Assembly (NCBI GenBank): GCA_002704045.1
Contig: PAFF01000004.1
Coordinates: forward strand, 1-7,676
Reading direction: 5' to 3'
Source: Fidelibacterota bacterium
GTDB taxonomy: Bacteria; Fidelibacterota; Marinisomatia; SCGC-AAA003-L08; GCA-002704045
DNA: 7,676 nt
The notes under the pieces: generated by a model
Database searches by the model: none
What the model was told of the DNA's origin: nothing
What the model saw: the letters and a program-made list of their open reading frames with translations, nothing else
Position numbers and translations under genes: made by a program
In this document: positions 1 through 6,288 of the stretch, in pieces
Layout of the letters: each line of letters begins with the position of its first letter
How positions within the stretch are numbered: the first letter of the stretch is position 1

Positions 1-279
1 ATTTTCTAGAACATTTAAATCATTAACATTAATATCAAACACATCTCCATTTAATGACAGCACTTTTTCAACAATTGAGGAATTGTAATATTCAACAATA
101 TCTTGACTAGAAATACTAGCAACATCAAAACCAGCACATTTTAATACATTTTTCTTTCTATCTACTTCAATATTATATAATTGTTTATCTTTTAAATTTG
201 AATTTGTTATTGATAGCAACAACGCGCATACAACAGCCAAGGTCAATACAAACTGATATGTTTTTAAATTTTCATTCAT
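1..279 (-). CDS. nqrC: Na+-translocating NADH:quinone oxidoreductase subunit C, 3' end cut off by window
   Basis: The first 93 codons of nqrC are visible and remain open to the window edge. The ATG at 279 overlaps the nqrB stop as ATGA. The protein begins MNENLKTYQFVLTLAVVCAL. It has one hydrophobic anchor at about residues 8-26, followed by LKDKQLYNIEVDRKKNVLKCAGFDV (29-53). This matches the family pattern in which a single N-terminal helix is followed by DKQ, then a K-x-x-[IV]-L-x-x-AG stretch leading into the periplasmic FMN-binding domain. NqrC receives electrons within Na+-NQR through FMN bound covalently to a Thr in an SGAT-type motif. That motif lies in the missing C-terminal part and cannot be checked. 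Position directly after nqrB is the canonical nqrABCDEF order, so nqrD, nqrE and nqrF are expected just beyond the left edge. RnfG is the alternative homologue but does not fit the neighbours. Confidence 0.92.
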   Translation of the reverse strand, partial: MNENLKTYQFVLTLAVVCALLLSITNSNLKDKQLYNIEVDRKKNVLKCAGFDVASISSQDIVEYYNSSIVEKVLSLNGDVFDINVNDLNVLEN

Positions 280-1412
280 TTTCTTAATAATCTTCTTTTA
301 ATATTTTCTTGTAATACGAAATAATCTATTAGTGGAGCAAATGCATTTGCGAACAAAATAGCAAGCATAACTCCTTCGGGATATGCAGGATTTATTGATC
401 GGATAATAACAGTCATTATACCAATGATTAATCCATAATACCATCTGCCCTTATTAGTATGAGATGCCGTCACCGGCTCTGTTGCCATAAAAACCATACC
501 AAATGCAAAGCTTCCCATAACGAAATGATAATGCGGAGGTAGAGATAACATGGGGTTAGTACTGTACGGTGATAGAAACATAAATATTATTGAAGTAAAA
601 ACCATACCTGATGTCATTCCTATCATTACCCTCCAATTTGCAACCTTGGTAACTAATAAAAAACCGGCTCCAATCAAACAAGCTAATGTTGATGTTTCAC
701 CAATAGAACCAGGGATGAATCCAAAAAACATTTGCTCAAAAGAATAATTTGCACTGGATAATAATGTTAGTGAGTCTGAACCCTGAGTTGAAGCAGCTTG
801 CAATAAAGGCGTTGCTGTTGACACACCATCAACTGTCCATACTAAATCACCAGATATTTCAGATGGATAAGCAAAATAAATGAATGCTCTTGCTGTCAAG
901 GCTGGATTAAAGATATTATAACCTGTTCCTCCAAAAATTTCTTTTCCTATTATTACTCCAAATGCTGTAGCAACTGCTACCATCCATAATGGTATATCAG
1001 GGGGCATAGTTAAAGGTATAAGCATTCCTGTAACTAAGAATCCCTCATTAACTTCATGCTTACGGATTATAGCAAACAAAACTTCGCAAATACCACCTAC
1101 TGCATAAGAAATTACAATAATTGGTACAGCATAATAGAGTCCAAAAACAAAATTATCGGCAATAGTCCTGGTTGAATCATCTTGATAACCTATATTAAAT
1201 ATACCAAACAAAATAGCTGGGACCATTGCTATAACAACAAATATCATTGAACGCTTAAGATCAATTGAATCCCTTATGTGGGGCGCGTTTGTCGTAACGG
1301 TGGATGGTGTATATAGAAAAGTATCTAAAGCATCATACAATGGATAAAACTTTTCATATTTACCACCTTTTTCAAACTGATCTTTAACGCTATCTAATAA
1401 TGATCTTAGCAT
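276..1412 (-). CDS. nqrB: Na+-translocating NADH:quinone oxidoreductase subunit B
   Basis: NqrB is the main membrane subunit of Na+-NQR. It carries covalent FMN and forms much of the sodium and quinone pathway. It is 378 residues, shorter than Vibrio NqrB (about 415). The N-terminus KGGKYEKFYPLYDALDTF (15-32) and HIRDSIDLKR (45-54) precede the membrane region, which starts at about 55. Family motifs are HEVNEGFLVTGMLIPLTMP (119-137), IGKEIFGGTGYNIFNPALTARAF (155-177), FMATEPVTA (308-316) and FANAFAPLIDYF (354-365). The flavin-attachment segment is D195-G-V-S-T-A-T201-P. Thr201 is the expected FMN-bearing residue, but position 199 is Thr where Gly is usual. Acids Glu123 and Asp363 may match sodium-pathway acids studied in Vibrio (inferred from motif context). 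RnfD is less likely given the KFYPLYDALDTF extension and nqrA next door. The ATG overlaps the nqrA stop (TAATG) and the stop overlaps nqrC (ATGA), so translation is probably coupled. Confidence 0.98.
   Translation of the reverse strand: MLRSLLDSVKDQFEKGGKYEKFYPLYDALDTFLYTPSTVTTNAPHIRDSIDLKRSMIFVVIAMVPAILFGIFNIGYQDDSTRTIADNFVFGLYYAVPIIVISYAVGGICEVLFAIIRKHEVNEGFLVTGMLIPLTMPPDIPLWMVAVATAFGVIIGKEIFGGTGYNIFNPALTARAFIYFAYPSEISGDLVWTVDGVSTATPLLQAASTQGSDSLTLLSSANYSFEQMFFGFIPGSIGETSTLACLIGAGFLLVTKVANWRVMIGMTSGMVFTSIIFMFLSPYSTNPMLSLPPHYHFVMGSFAFGMVFMATEPVTASHTNKGRWYYGLIIGIMTVIIRSINPAYPEGVMLAILFANAFAPLIDYFVLQENIKRRLLRK
810..830 (-). other. NqrB covalent FMN attachment motif (variant)
   Basis: These codons encode D-G-V-S-T-A-T, residues 195-201 of NqrB. 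In the family the ApbE flavin transferase attaches FMN by a phosphoester bond to the last Thr of a D-x-x-[S/T]-G-A-T motif. The Asp, Ser, Ala and final Thr (codon ACG at 810-812) are kept, while the usual Gly is Thr (codon ACA at 816-818). Flavinylation at Thr201 is inferred from the family. Confidence 0.8.
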
Positions 1413-2773
1413 TATACTTCTTTTTCCATTAACATTAAACCTTTTTTAATAACTTCTTGAACTGGGAACTTTGACTGACATACAAATGTGCATAGTGCAA
1501 AATCTTCTTCATGGCATTCGTATATTCCCAAATTTTCCATCTCTTCTATATCTTCAGCCAATATACTTTTAACTAAATATTGTGGTATCACATCCAATGG
1601 AAGTACGTCTTCCCAATAACCAAAAGGAATAATTGTTCTGTATGAACCATTTATCAAAGTGTTTAAGGACCAGGTTTTATTTTTAATTATTTTTGACAAA
1701 TAAGTATTAGAGTTTGTATATTTATCAAATCCTGGCATTAACCATCCTAAAAAGTGTCTTCCTCCATTATTTGGAACAACGCATATTTGCGAATCGTAAT
1801 ATTCAATACCTCTTTCAATATTAGATATGGAGCCTGTTAGAATATTCCCTGATACAATTCTAGATTTAATTAAATCTAAATCATCTTTAATTATATTTTT
1901 AATGACAGTTCCCTTAAGAATCTTGCAATGTGTTGGATTTACAAGTTGCTCACCAGATATAGAAATAATTTTAGTATTTATAATTTTTCCTGAATTTAAA
2001 AAATCACCTATAGCTAATAAATCTTGAAAATCTATATACCATATCGATTCTCCTACATTTATAGGATTGATTTTGTGAATTTGTATGCCAACATTTCCTG
2101 CAGGATGAGGTCCATTAACAATATTTAAATTAACATTGTATAATGAGTTAAAAAAGTTTAAATCCTGATTACTTCTTATAGATAAATTAATGTAATTCAA
2201 ACCAGATATTTTACATAAAGCGTTGATGCCAGTTTGTAATGCATTTTTTTTATTATTATCAAAAAGTAAATTTGTATTTAAGGCATGTGGAGCCGAATTG
2301 AAACAAGAAACAAAAACAGCTTTAGGCATTTTTTTAGAATCTGCTATTTTAGAAAAAGGACGTTGCCTAATATAAGTCCAATTTCCAGATTCTTTTAAAA
2401 TGTTAACCAGGGTATCTTTATTGATACTATTAATTTCAGATGATTTATAGGATTTATATTCTTTAAACTGGGTATTTAGATTGTCATTTTCGATTTTAAT
2501 TTCATCGAGAGCTCTTCTTTCACCTAAAACAATATTTTTAATTTTTCCTGAACAATTTGAAACAAAACTAATTGTTGGATCACTTTTATCGTGAAATAAT
2601 TCTGTCCCAATTTTAACTTCATCATCTATTTTACATGTCAATTTTGGTTTAATACCTGAAATTTTTGAAGGATGCAATATTATAGTTATAGAATTACTCA
2701 TATCTTCTATAGTATTACTAGGGGCACCATTAATTGGGATATCAAGACCTTTATTTATATTTATTACGTTCAA
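1412..2773 (-). CDS. nqrA: Na+-translocating NADH:quinone oxidoreductase subunit A
   Basis: NqrA is the cytoplasmic peripheral subunit of the sodium pump Na+-NQR and binds near the quinone site. The protein is 453 residues, against about 446 in Vibrio. Recognisable segments are NINKGLDIPI at the N-terminus, the barrel-like DEVKIGTELFHDKSDP with SGKIKNIVLGERRALDEI (about 51-94), NWTYIRQRPFS (131-141), VFVSCFNSAPHA (153-164), GPHPAGNVGIQIHKI (221-235), GGRHFLGWLMPGFDKY (337-352) and the C-terminal EMENLGIYECHEEDFAL with FVCQSK (411-435). The start appears to be TTG at 2773. An in-frame stop lies only 15 bases upstream with no ATG or GTG between, and the next ATG (residue 25) would remove the conserved KGLDIPI. 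No Shine-Dalgarno sequence is seen. The gene starts four bases after the thioesterase stop and overlaps nqrB by one base. It is more AT-rich than the nuo genes, with many Asn, Lys and Ile codons. RnfC is excluded because no ferredoxin-type cysteine clusters are present. Confidence 0.95.
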   Translation of the reverse strand: MNVININKGLDIPINGAPSNTIEDMSNSITIILHPSKISGIKPKLTCKIDDEVKIGTELFHDKSDPTISFVSNCSGKIKNIVLGERRALDEIKIENDNLNTQFKEYKSYKSSEINSINKDTLVNILKESGNWTYIRQRPFSKIADSKKMPKAVFVSCFNSAPHALNTNLLFDNNKKNALQTGINALCKISGLNYINLSIRSNQDLNFFNSLYNVNLNIVNGPHPAGNVGIQIHKINPINVGESIWYIDFQDLLAIGDFLNSGKIINTKIISISGEQLVNPTHCKILKGTVIKNIIKDDLDLIKSRIVSGNILTGSISNIERGIEYYDSQICVVPNNGGRHFLGWLMPGFDKYTNSNTYLSKIIKNKTWSLNTLINGSYRTIIPFGYWEDVLPLDVIPQYLVKSILAEDIEEMENLGIYECHEEDFALCTFVCQSKFPVQEVIKKGLMLMEKEV

Positions 2774-2777
2774 TTTA
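2771..2777 (-). promoter_or_regulatory. TTG start codon of nqrA with the 4-base gap after the thioesterase stop
   Basis: The minus strand reads TAG (thioesterase stop, 2780-2778), then TAAA, then TTG (2773-2771). The in-frame codons upstream of the TTG are TAA AAT TAT AGT AAA, so no ATG or GTG is available before the in-frame stop. No purine-rich Shine-Dalgarno sequence lies within 20 bases. Initiation therefore probably depends on ribosomes finishing the thioesterase gene. The choice rests on keeping the conserved KGLDIPI close to the N-terminus, as in other NqrA proteins. Confidence 0.65.
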
Positions 2778-3239
2778 CTATAATTTTAATTTTCTTTCAT
2801 TGTATCTAATTTTAGCTTCTGAAAATCGTCTAATCTCATCATCTGTATTAGGACAGACTTGAGGTACTTTAACAGTATTTCCATCTTCATCAATTGCTAC
2901 AAAAGTAAGATATGCAGAAGCTGTATGCTTTAATTTTCCAGTTTTTCTGTTTTCTGTATCGATTCTTACACCTACTTCCATTGAAGTAGTACCACAATAA
3001 TTGACAGATGATTTCAATATCAAAAAATCACCAATTTTTGATGGAGCTAAAAAGTCTAAGTTATCTACTGATGCTGTAACAACTTGGTTTCTACAATGTT
3101 TAAGTGCTGACATAGCTGCACACACATCCATTAAATGCATTACCTTCCCACCTAATACATTTCCTAAAATATTTGAATCATTTGGCAAAATCATTTCCTG
3201 CATATGAACTTTTGATGTCGAAACTGGCACGTCAATCAT
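2778..3239 (-). CDS. Hot-dog fold acyl-CoA thioesterase (YciA/BACH-like)
   Basis: This 153-residue protein has the features of the acyl-CoA hydrolase branch of the hot-dog fold, which cleaves acyl-CoA to free acid and CoA. The diagnostic segment is N27-V-L-GGKVMHLMD38, where Asp38 sits in the place of the catalytic Asp on the long helix. It is followed by VVTASVDNLDF (53-63), the paired strand that completes the dimeric active site, then KIGD (68-71), TSMEVGVRI (85-93) and TASAYLTFVAID (106-117). Length fits a single-domain cytoplasmic enzyme that works as a dimer or larger ring. There is no signal peptide or membrane segment. Chain-length preference cannot be read from the sequence. The ATG lies one base after the nuoN stop, and the gene ends four bases before nqrA, so it must be co-transcribed with both respiratory enzymes. 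Why it sits there is unknown. A housekeeping or membrane-lipid role is possible, but nothing in the sequence shows it. Confidence 0.9.
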   Translation of the reverse strand: MIDVPVSTSKVHMQEMILPNDSNILGNVLGGKVMHLMDVCAAMSALKHCRNQVVTASVDNLDFLAPSKIGDFLILKSSVNYCGTTSMEVGVRIDTENRKTGKLKHTASAYLTFVAIDEDGNTVKVPQVCPNTDDEIRRFSEAKIRYNERKLKL

Positions 3240-3240
3240 T

Positions 3241-4704
3241 TTACAGGCCTAAACCAAACAAAATTGAAGATGCTATATAATCATATAATGAACTCCAATT
3301 GATTATTAAAAATGCTGTTGGAATAGCACAAACAAGAACAACAAATGTAAAAACTTTATTTTCTTCAATACCAACATCATTGGTAATTTTGTCTAAATAC
3401 ATACTTTTAGCTATGCTAAAATAATAAAATAATGATATCACAGTGTTTAAAACAGCGATGATGGCTAACCAATAAAATTTTTCTGCTTCAATCATTGCTG
3501 CAAACAAATAAAACTTTGCTATAAAACCAGATGTTGGCGGTAAACCAGTTAATGACAATAAAAATAATACCATACATCCTGCTAGAAATGGTGATTTTGC
3601 TCCAAAACCGTTAAAGTCTTTAATAGTTTCGACATTCGATACATTATTTGCATAAATCAATACAAAAAACGCACCTAAATTCATAAACATGTATGTAAAT
3701 AAATAAAACATAACGGATATTAAAGCGGAGTCAGTAGCGACGGATAAAGCCATTAACATATATCCAGCATGAGCTATACTTGAATAAGCTAACATTCTCT
3801 TAACATTAGTTTGTCTCAATGCAAGTATATTTCCAATAGTCATAGTTGCTGCTGATAAAATTGCGACTATAGTCATCCAGTCAACATTTGAGACACCTAC
3901 AGGAGCAGAACCTGAATAATCTGTAAATGTAACATAAAAAAATCTGGCCATAAGCGCAAATCCAGCTGCTTTTGGAGCGACTGAAAAATAAGCAGTCATC
4001 GTTGTTGGTGCACCCTCATATACATCGGGAGACCAATAATGGAATGGTGCCATTGCTATTTTGTATCCAATACCAGCTAAAATCATGACTACTGCCATAT
4101 ACACAATAAATGGATCTTCTAAATTCTGTAATGATATATTTATCTGATAAAAATTTAAAGATCCCGAGAATCCATACAACCAGCTCATTCCATATAGCAT
4201 AATTCCTGTAGAAAAAGCTCCAAAAATCACATATTTAAGAGAAGATTCATTTGACTTATTATCATACTTAAGTATACCCGCTAAAATATATGAAGCTATA
4301 CTTACAGTTTCTATCGATAATATAATCATTAGAAGATTAATTGAAGAAGACATTAAAAATAGACCAAACAATAATATATACAATAAAGCTAAATATTCTG
4401 AGAAGTATATGCTTTCTAATTCTTTAGTATATCGAGAAACTACAATAACTAACAAGGTTGATAATAAAAAAATATATTTAAAAAAATGAGAAAAGGGATC
4501 TATTGTTATCATCCCCAAGAATAAGGCAGAATTTTGTCCATGCGTTTGTAATAATAAAATACTTGTAATAATTAGTCCTATCACAGATAAATTAAATGTA
4601 TGTTTTTTTAAACTTGGTATTAATTCAAAAATGATTATCAATAAAGTAAATACTAGAAGACACAGCTCAGGTAAAAAATATTGAAGGCTTAAGAAATTGC
4701 TCAT
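3241..4704 (-). CDS. nuoN: NADH-quinone oxidoreductase subunit N (complex I)
   Basis: NuoN is the antiporter-like subunit nearest the quinone-side part of the complex I membrane arm. Its 487 residues equal the usual family length. Conserved positions seen are Glu132 in LSIETVSIASY, Lys215 in GIGYKIAMAPFHYWSPDVY, Lys245 in SVAPKAAGFAL and Lys397 in GLPPTSGFIAKFYLF. They correspond by pattern to E. coli Glu133, Lys217, Lys247 and Lys395. The motif YEGAPTTMTAYFSVAPK distinguishes it from NuoM and NuoL. The ATG follows the nuoM TAA with no spacer (TAAATG). AGG lies about 10 bases before the start, a weak ribosome binding site inside the end of nuoM, so translational coupling is likely. In many genomes nuoN is the last gene of the nuo operon. 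Here the next gene begins after a single base. Confidence 0.98.
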   Translation of the reverse strand: MSNFLSLQYFLPELCLLVFTLLIIIFELIPSLKKHTFNLSVIGLIITSILLLQTHGQNSALFLGMITIDPFSHFFKYIFLLSTLLVIVVSRYTKELESIYFSEYLALLYILLFGLFLMSSSINLLMIILSIETVSIASYILAGILKYDNKSNESSLKYVIFGAFSTGIMLYGMSWLYGFSGSLNFYQINISLQNLEDPFIVYMAVVMILAGIGYKIAMAPFHYWSPDVYEGAPTTMTAYFSVAPKAAGFALMARFFYVTFTDYSGSAPVGVSNVDWMTIVAILSAATMTIGNILALRQTNVKRMLAYSSIAHAGYMLMALSVATDSALISVMFYLFTYMFMNLGAFFVLIYANNVSNVETIKDFNGFGAKSPFLAGCMVLFLLSLTGLPPTSGFIAKFYLFAAMIEAEKFYWLAIIAVLNTVISLFYYFSIAKSMYLDKITNDVGIEENKVFTFVVLVCAIPTAFLIINWSSLYDYIASSILFGLGL

Positions 4705-6276
4705 TTATTTCATACCTAAAAAAGTAGAGCTTGATTGAATTAAATCAATCAAATTGTCCATAGTTGGATGAACTAAATCCAGTAAAGGGGATGGATAAAC
4801 ACCAAAAAAGATAACTAGAAAAGCAAGGGGAATTATAATACCTATTTCACGAGCGTTCATATCTGTTAAACCTTCATATTCTTTGTTAAGTTTTCCAAAA
4901 AATACGTACTGATATGCTCTTAGAAAATAAATGGCATTTAACAGAATACCTAATGTTCCAATAATTGTTATTGTTCTAAAGGCGCTAAAACCTCCTATAA
5001 AACACATAGCTTCACTAATAAAACCTGACAATGCAGGAAGTCCAAGACCCGCAAAGAATGTTAAAGCCATAAAAGCACCAAAAACTGGAAGATTTGAATT
5101 TAAACCTCCAAACCCCACCTCACCTTCTTTTTCATGACCTTTAGGAAAAAATATATATCTATGATGAGCTCTGTCATATATAACACCTACTAATAAAAAT
5201 AACATTGCAGTTATTGTTCCGTGATTAAACATTTGCATAACTGCACCATTCAAACCTGCCTGTGCACCAGCTTTATTATCTGCAACAACTGCAGCCATAC
5301 CCAATAATACATAACCCATGTGACTTACAGACGAATAAGCTACCATTTTCTTTAGATCAACCTGAGCAATTGCATTGGCAGCACCCCAAAGTATGTTTAT
5401 AACACCAAGAATAGCTAATATCATAGAAAAATCTATTACTTCTCCAGGAAGCAATGGATAACTGATTCTCAACAATCCATATGTACCCATTTTCAATAAA
5501 ACACCAGCCAGTATAACTGATACTGCCGTAGGCGCTTCAACATGCGCAAGAGGTAGCCAAGTGTGGAAAGGGAAAACAGGAACTTTTATAGCAAAACCTA
5601 TGAATAAAGCTAACCAAATAAGATATTTTAATGGATATCCCCATAATTCTGCATCAATTTGTGGTGCAGTCTGAATCAAAGTAATAAGATTAAATGTATT
5701 TGGATCTGAATAAAAATATAATGCTAACATTCCGAGTAACATAAATACTGATCCAAACAAAGTATACAAGAAAAACTTAATAGCCGCATAGGTTCTTTGA
5801 GGCCCACCCCATATACCTATCAAAAAATACATTGGAAGTAACATGACTTCCCAAAATACGTAAAATAAGAAGAAGTCTAAAGATACAAATACTCCCATCA
5901 TTCCAGTATCCAACATTAGGAACAACGAAAAATAACCTAATGTAGATTTATTAATATTCCAGCTGGCAATGATACAAATAAACGAAAGAAAAGATGTTAA
6001 AAATACCATAGGGATACTCAATCCATCTACACCAAGATAATATTCAATGCCAAATTTTGGTATCCATGAGTATTGCTCTTCAAACTGCATACCTGCCTTA
6101 GGATCAAAATCTATCAATAATAAAATTGTAAGTAATAATTGCAAGCCAGTCGCAATCAATGCTATCCACTTGTAAATGTTATCATTATTTTCTTTTCTTA
6201 TTATTGATATAGTAAGCATCAGCGCAGAACCAATAAGCGGTATAAAAATAAGATATGTTAAAATATTATTGTACAT
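4705..6276 (-). CDS. nuoM: NADH-quinone oxidoreductase subunit M (complex I)
   Basis: NuoM is one of the three antiporter-like proton-translocating subunits in the membrane arm of complex I. At 523 residues it is full length, close to the family norm of about 500. It shows the family segment YYLGVDGLSIPM (79-90) and the key buried charges: Glu143 in FWEVMLLP, Lys231 in IKVPVFPFHTWLP, Lys262 in GVLLKMGTYGLLR and Glu422 in the broken helix GLPALSGFISE. These match by pattern E. coli Glu144, Lys234, Lys265 and Glu407, so the proton path looks intact. The protein is hydrophobic throughout, consistent with about 14 membrane helices. A charged stretch of about 14 residues (374-387) follows YDRAHHR and lengthens the loop before FGGL compared with E. 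coli. The ATG is supported by AAGGA six bases upstream. The stop codon abuts the ATG of nuoN directly. Confidence 0.98.
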   Translation of the reverse strand: MYNNILTYLIFIPLIGSALMLTISIIRKENNDNIYKWIALIATGLQLLLTILLLIDFDPKAGMQFEEQYSWIPKFGIEYYLGVDGLSIPMVFLTSFLSFICIIASWNINKSTLGYFSLFLMLDTGMMGVFVSLDFFLFYVFWEVMLLPMYFLIGIWGGPQRTYAAIKFFLYTLFGSVFMLLGMLALYFYSDPNTFNLITLIQTAPQIDAELWGYPLKYLIWLALFIGFAIKVPVFPFHTWLPLAHVEAPTAVSVILAGVLLKMGTYGLLRISYPLLPGEVIDFSMILAILGVINILWGAANAIAQVDLKKMVAYSSVSHMGYVLLGMAAVVADNKAGAQAGLNGAVMQMFNHGTITAMLFLLVGVIYDRAHHRYIFFPKGHEKEGEVGFGGLNSNLPVFGAFMALTFFAGLGLPALSGFISEAMCFIGGFSAFRTITIIGTLGILLNAIYFLRAYQYVFFGKLNKEYEGLTDMNAREIGIIIPLAFLVIFFGVYPSPLLDLVHPTMDNLIDLIQSSSTFLGMK

Positions 6277-6281
6277 AAAAA

Positions 6282-6287
6282 TTCCTT
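6282..6287 (-). promoter_or_regulatory. Shine-Dalgarno sequence of nuoM
   Basis: In the 12-base gap between the nuoL stop and the nuoM ATG, the minus strand reads TAAGGAATTTTT. AAGGA is a good match to the anti-Shine-Dalgarno sequence of 16S rRNA and sits 6 bases before the ATG, which fixes that start. It is the only textbook ribosome binding site in the window. The other gene starts rely on overlapping or abutting stop and start codons. Confidence 0.75.
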
Positions 6288-6288
6288 A

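Noticed and set aside
550..747. Plus-strand open frame of 65 codons opposite nqrB.
   Set aside because: It is antisense to highly conserved NqrB codons, has no ribosome binding site, and encodes nothing recognisable.
1827..2027. Plus-strand open frame of 66 codons opposite nqrA.
   Set aside because: Antisense shadow of an AT-rich coding region, with no ribosome binding site or family signature.
276..2773. Possible Rnf complex (RnfC and RnfD) instead of NqrA and NqrB.
   Set aside because: The nqrA product lacks the ferredoxin-type cysteine clusters of RnfC and carries NqrA-specific GPHPAGNVGIQIHKI. NqrB has the NqrB-type N-terminal extension.
2900..2907. TACTTTTG on the minus strand, matching the Bacteroidota -7 promoter element TAnnTTTG, upstream of nqrA.
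   Set aside because: It lies inside the thioesterase coding sequence, has no TTTG-type -33 element at the proper spacing, and such a short AT-rich motif is expected by chance about once per kilobase or two in this sequence.
3001..3207. Plus-strand open frame of 68 codons opposite the thioesterase.
   Set aside because: Antisense to the conserved catalytic region of the thioesterase. Nothing suggests an independent gene.
4931..5137. Plus-strand open frame of 68 codons opposite nuoM.
   Set aside because: Antisense to conserved NuoM helices. Its proline- and lysine-rich product is what reading membrane-protein codons backward tends to give.
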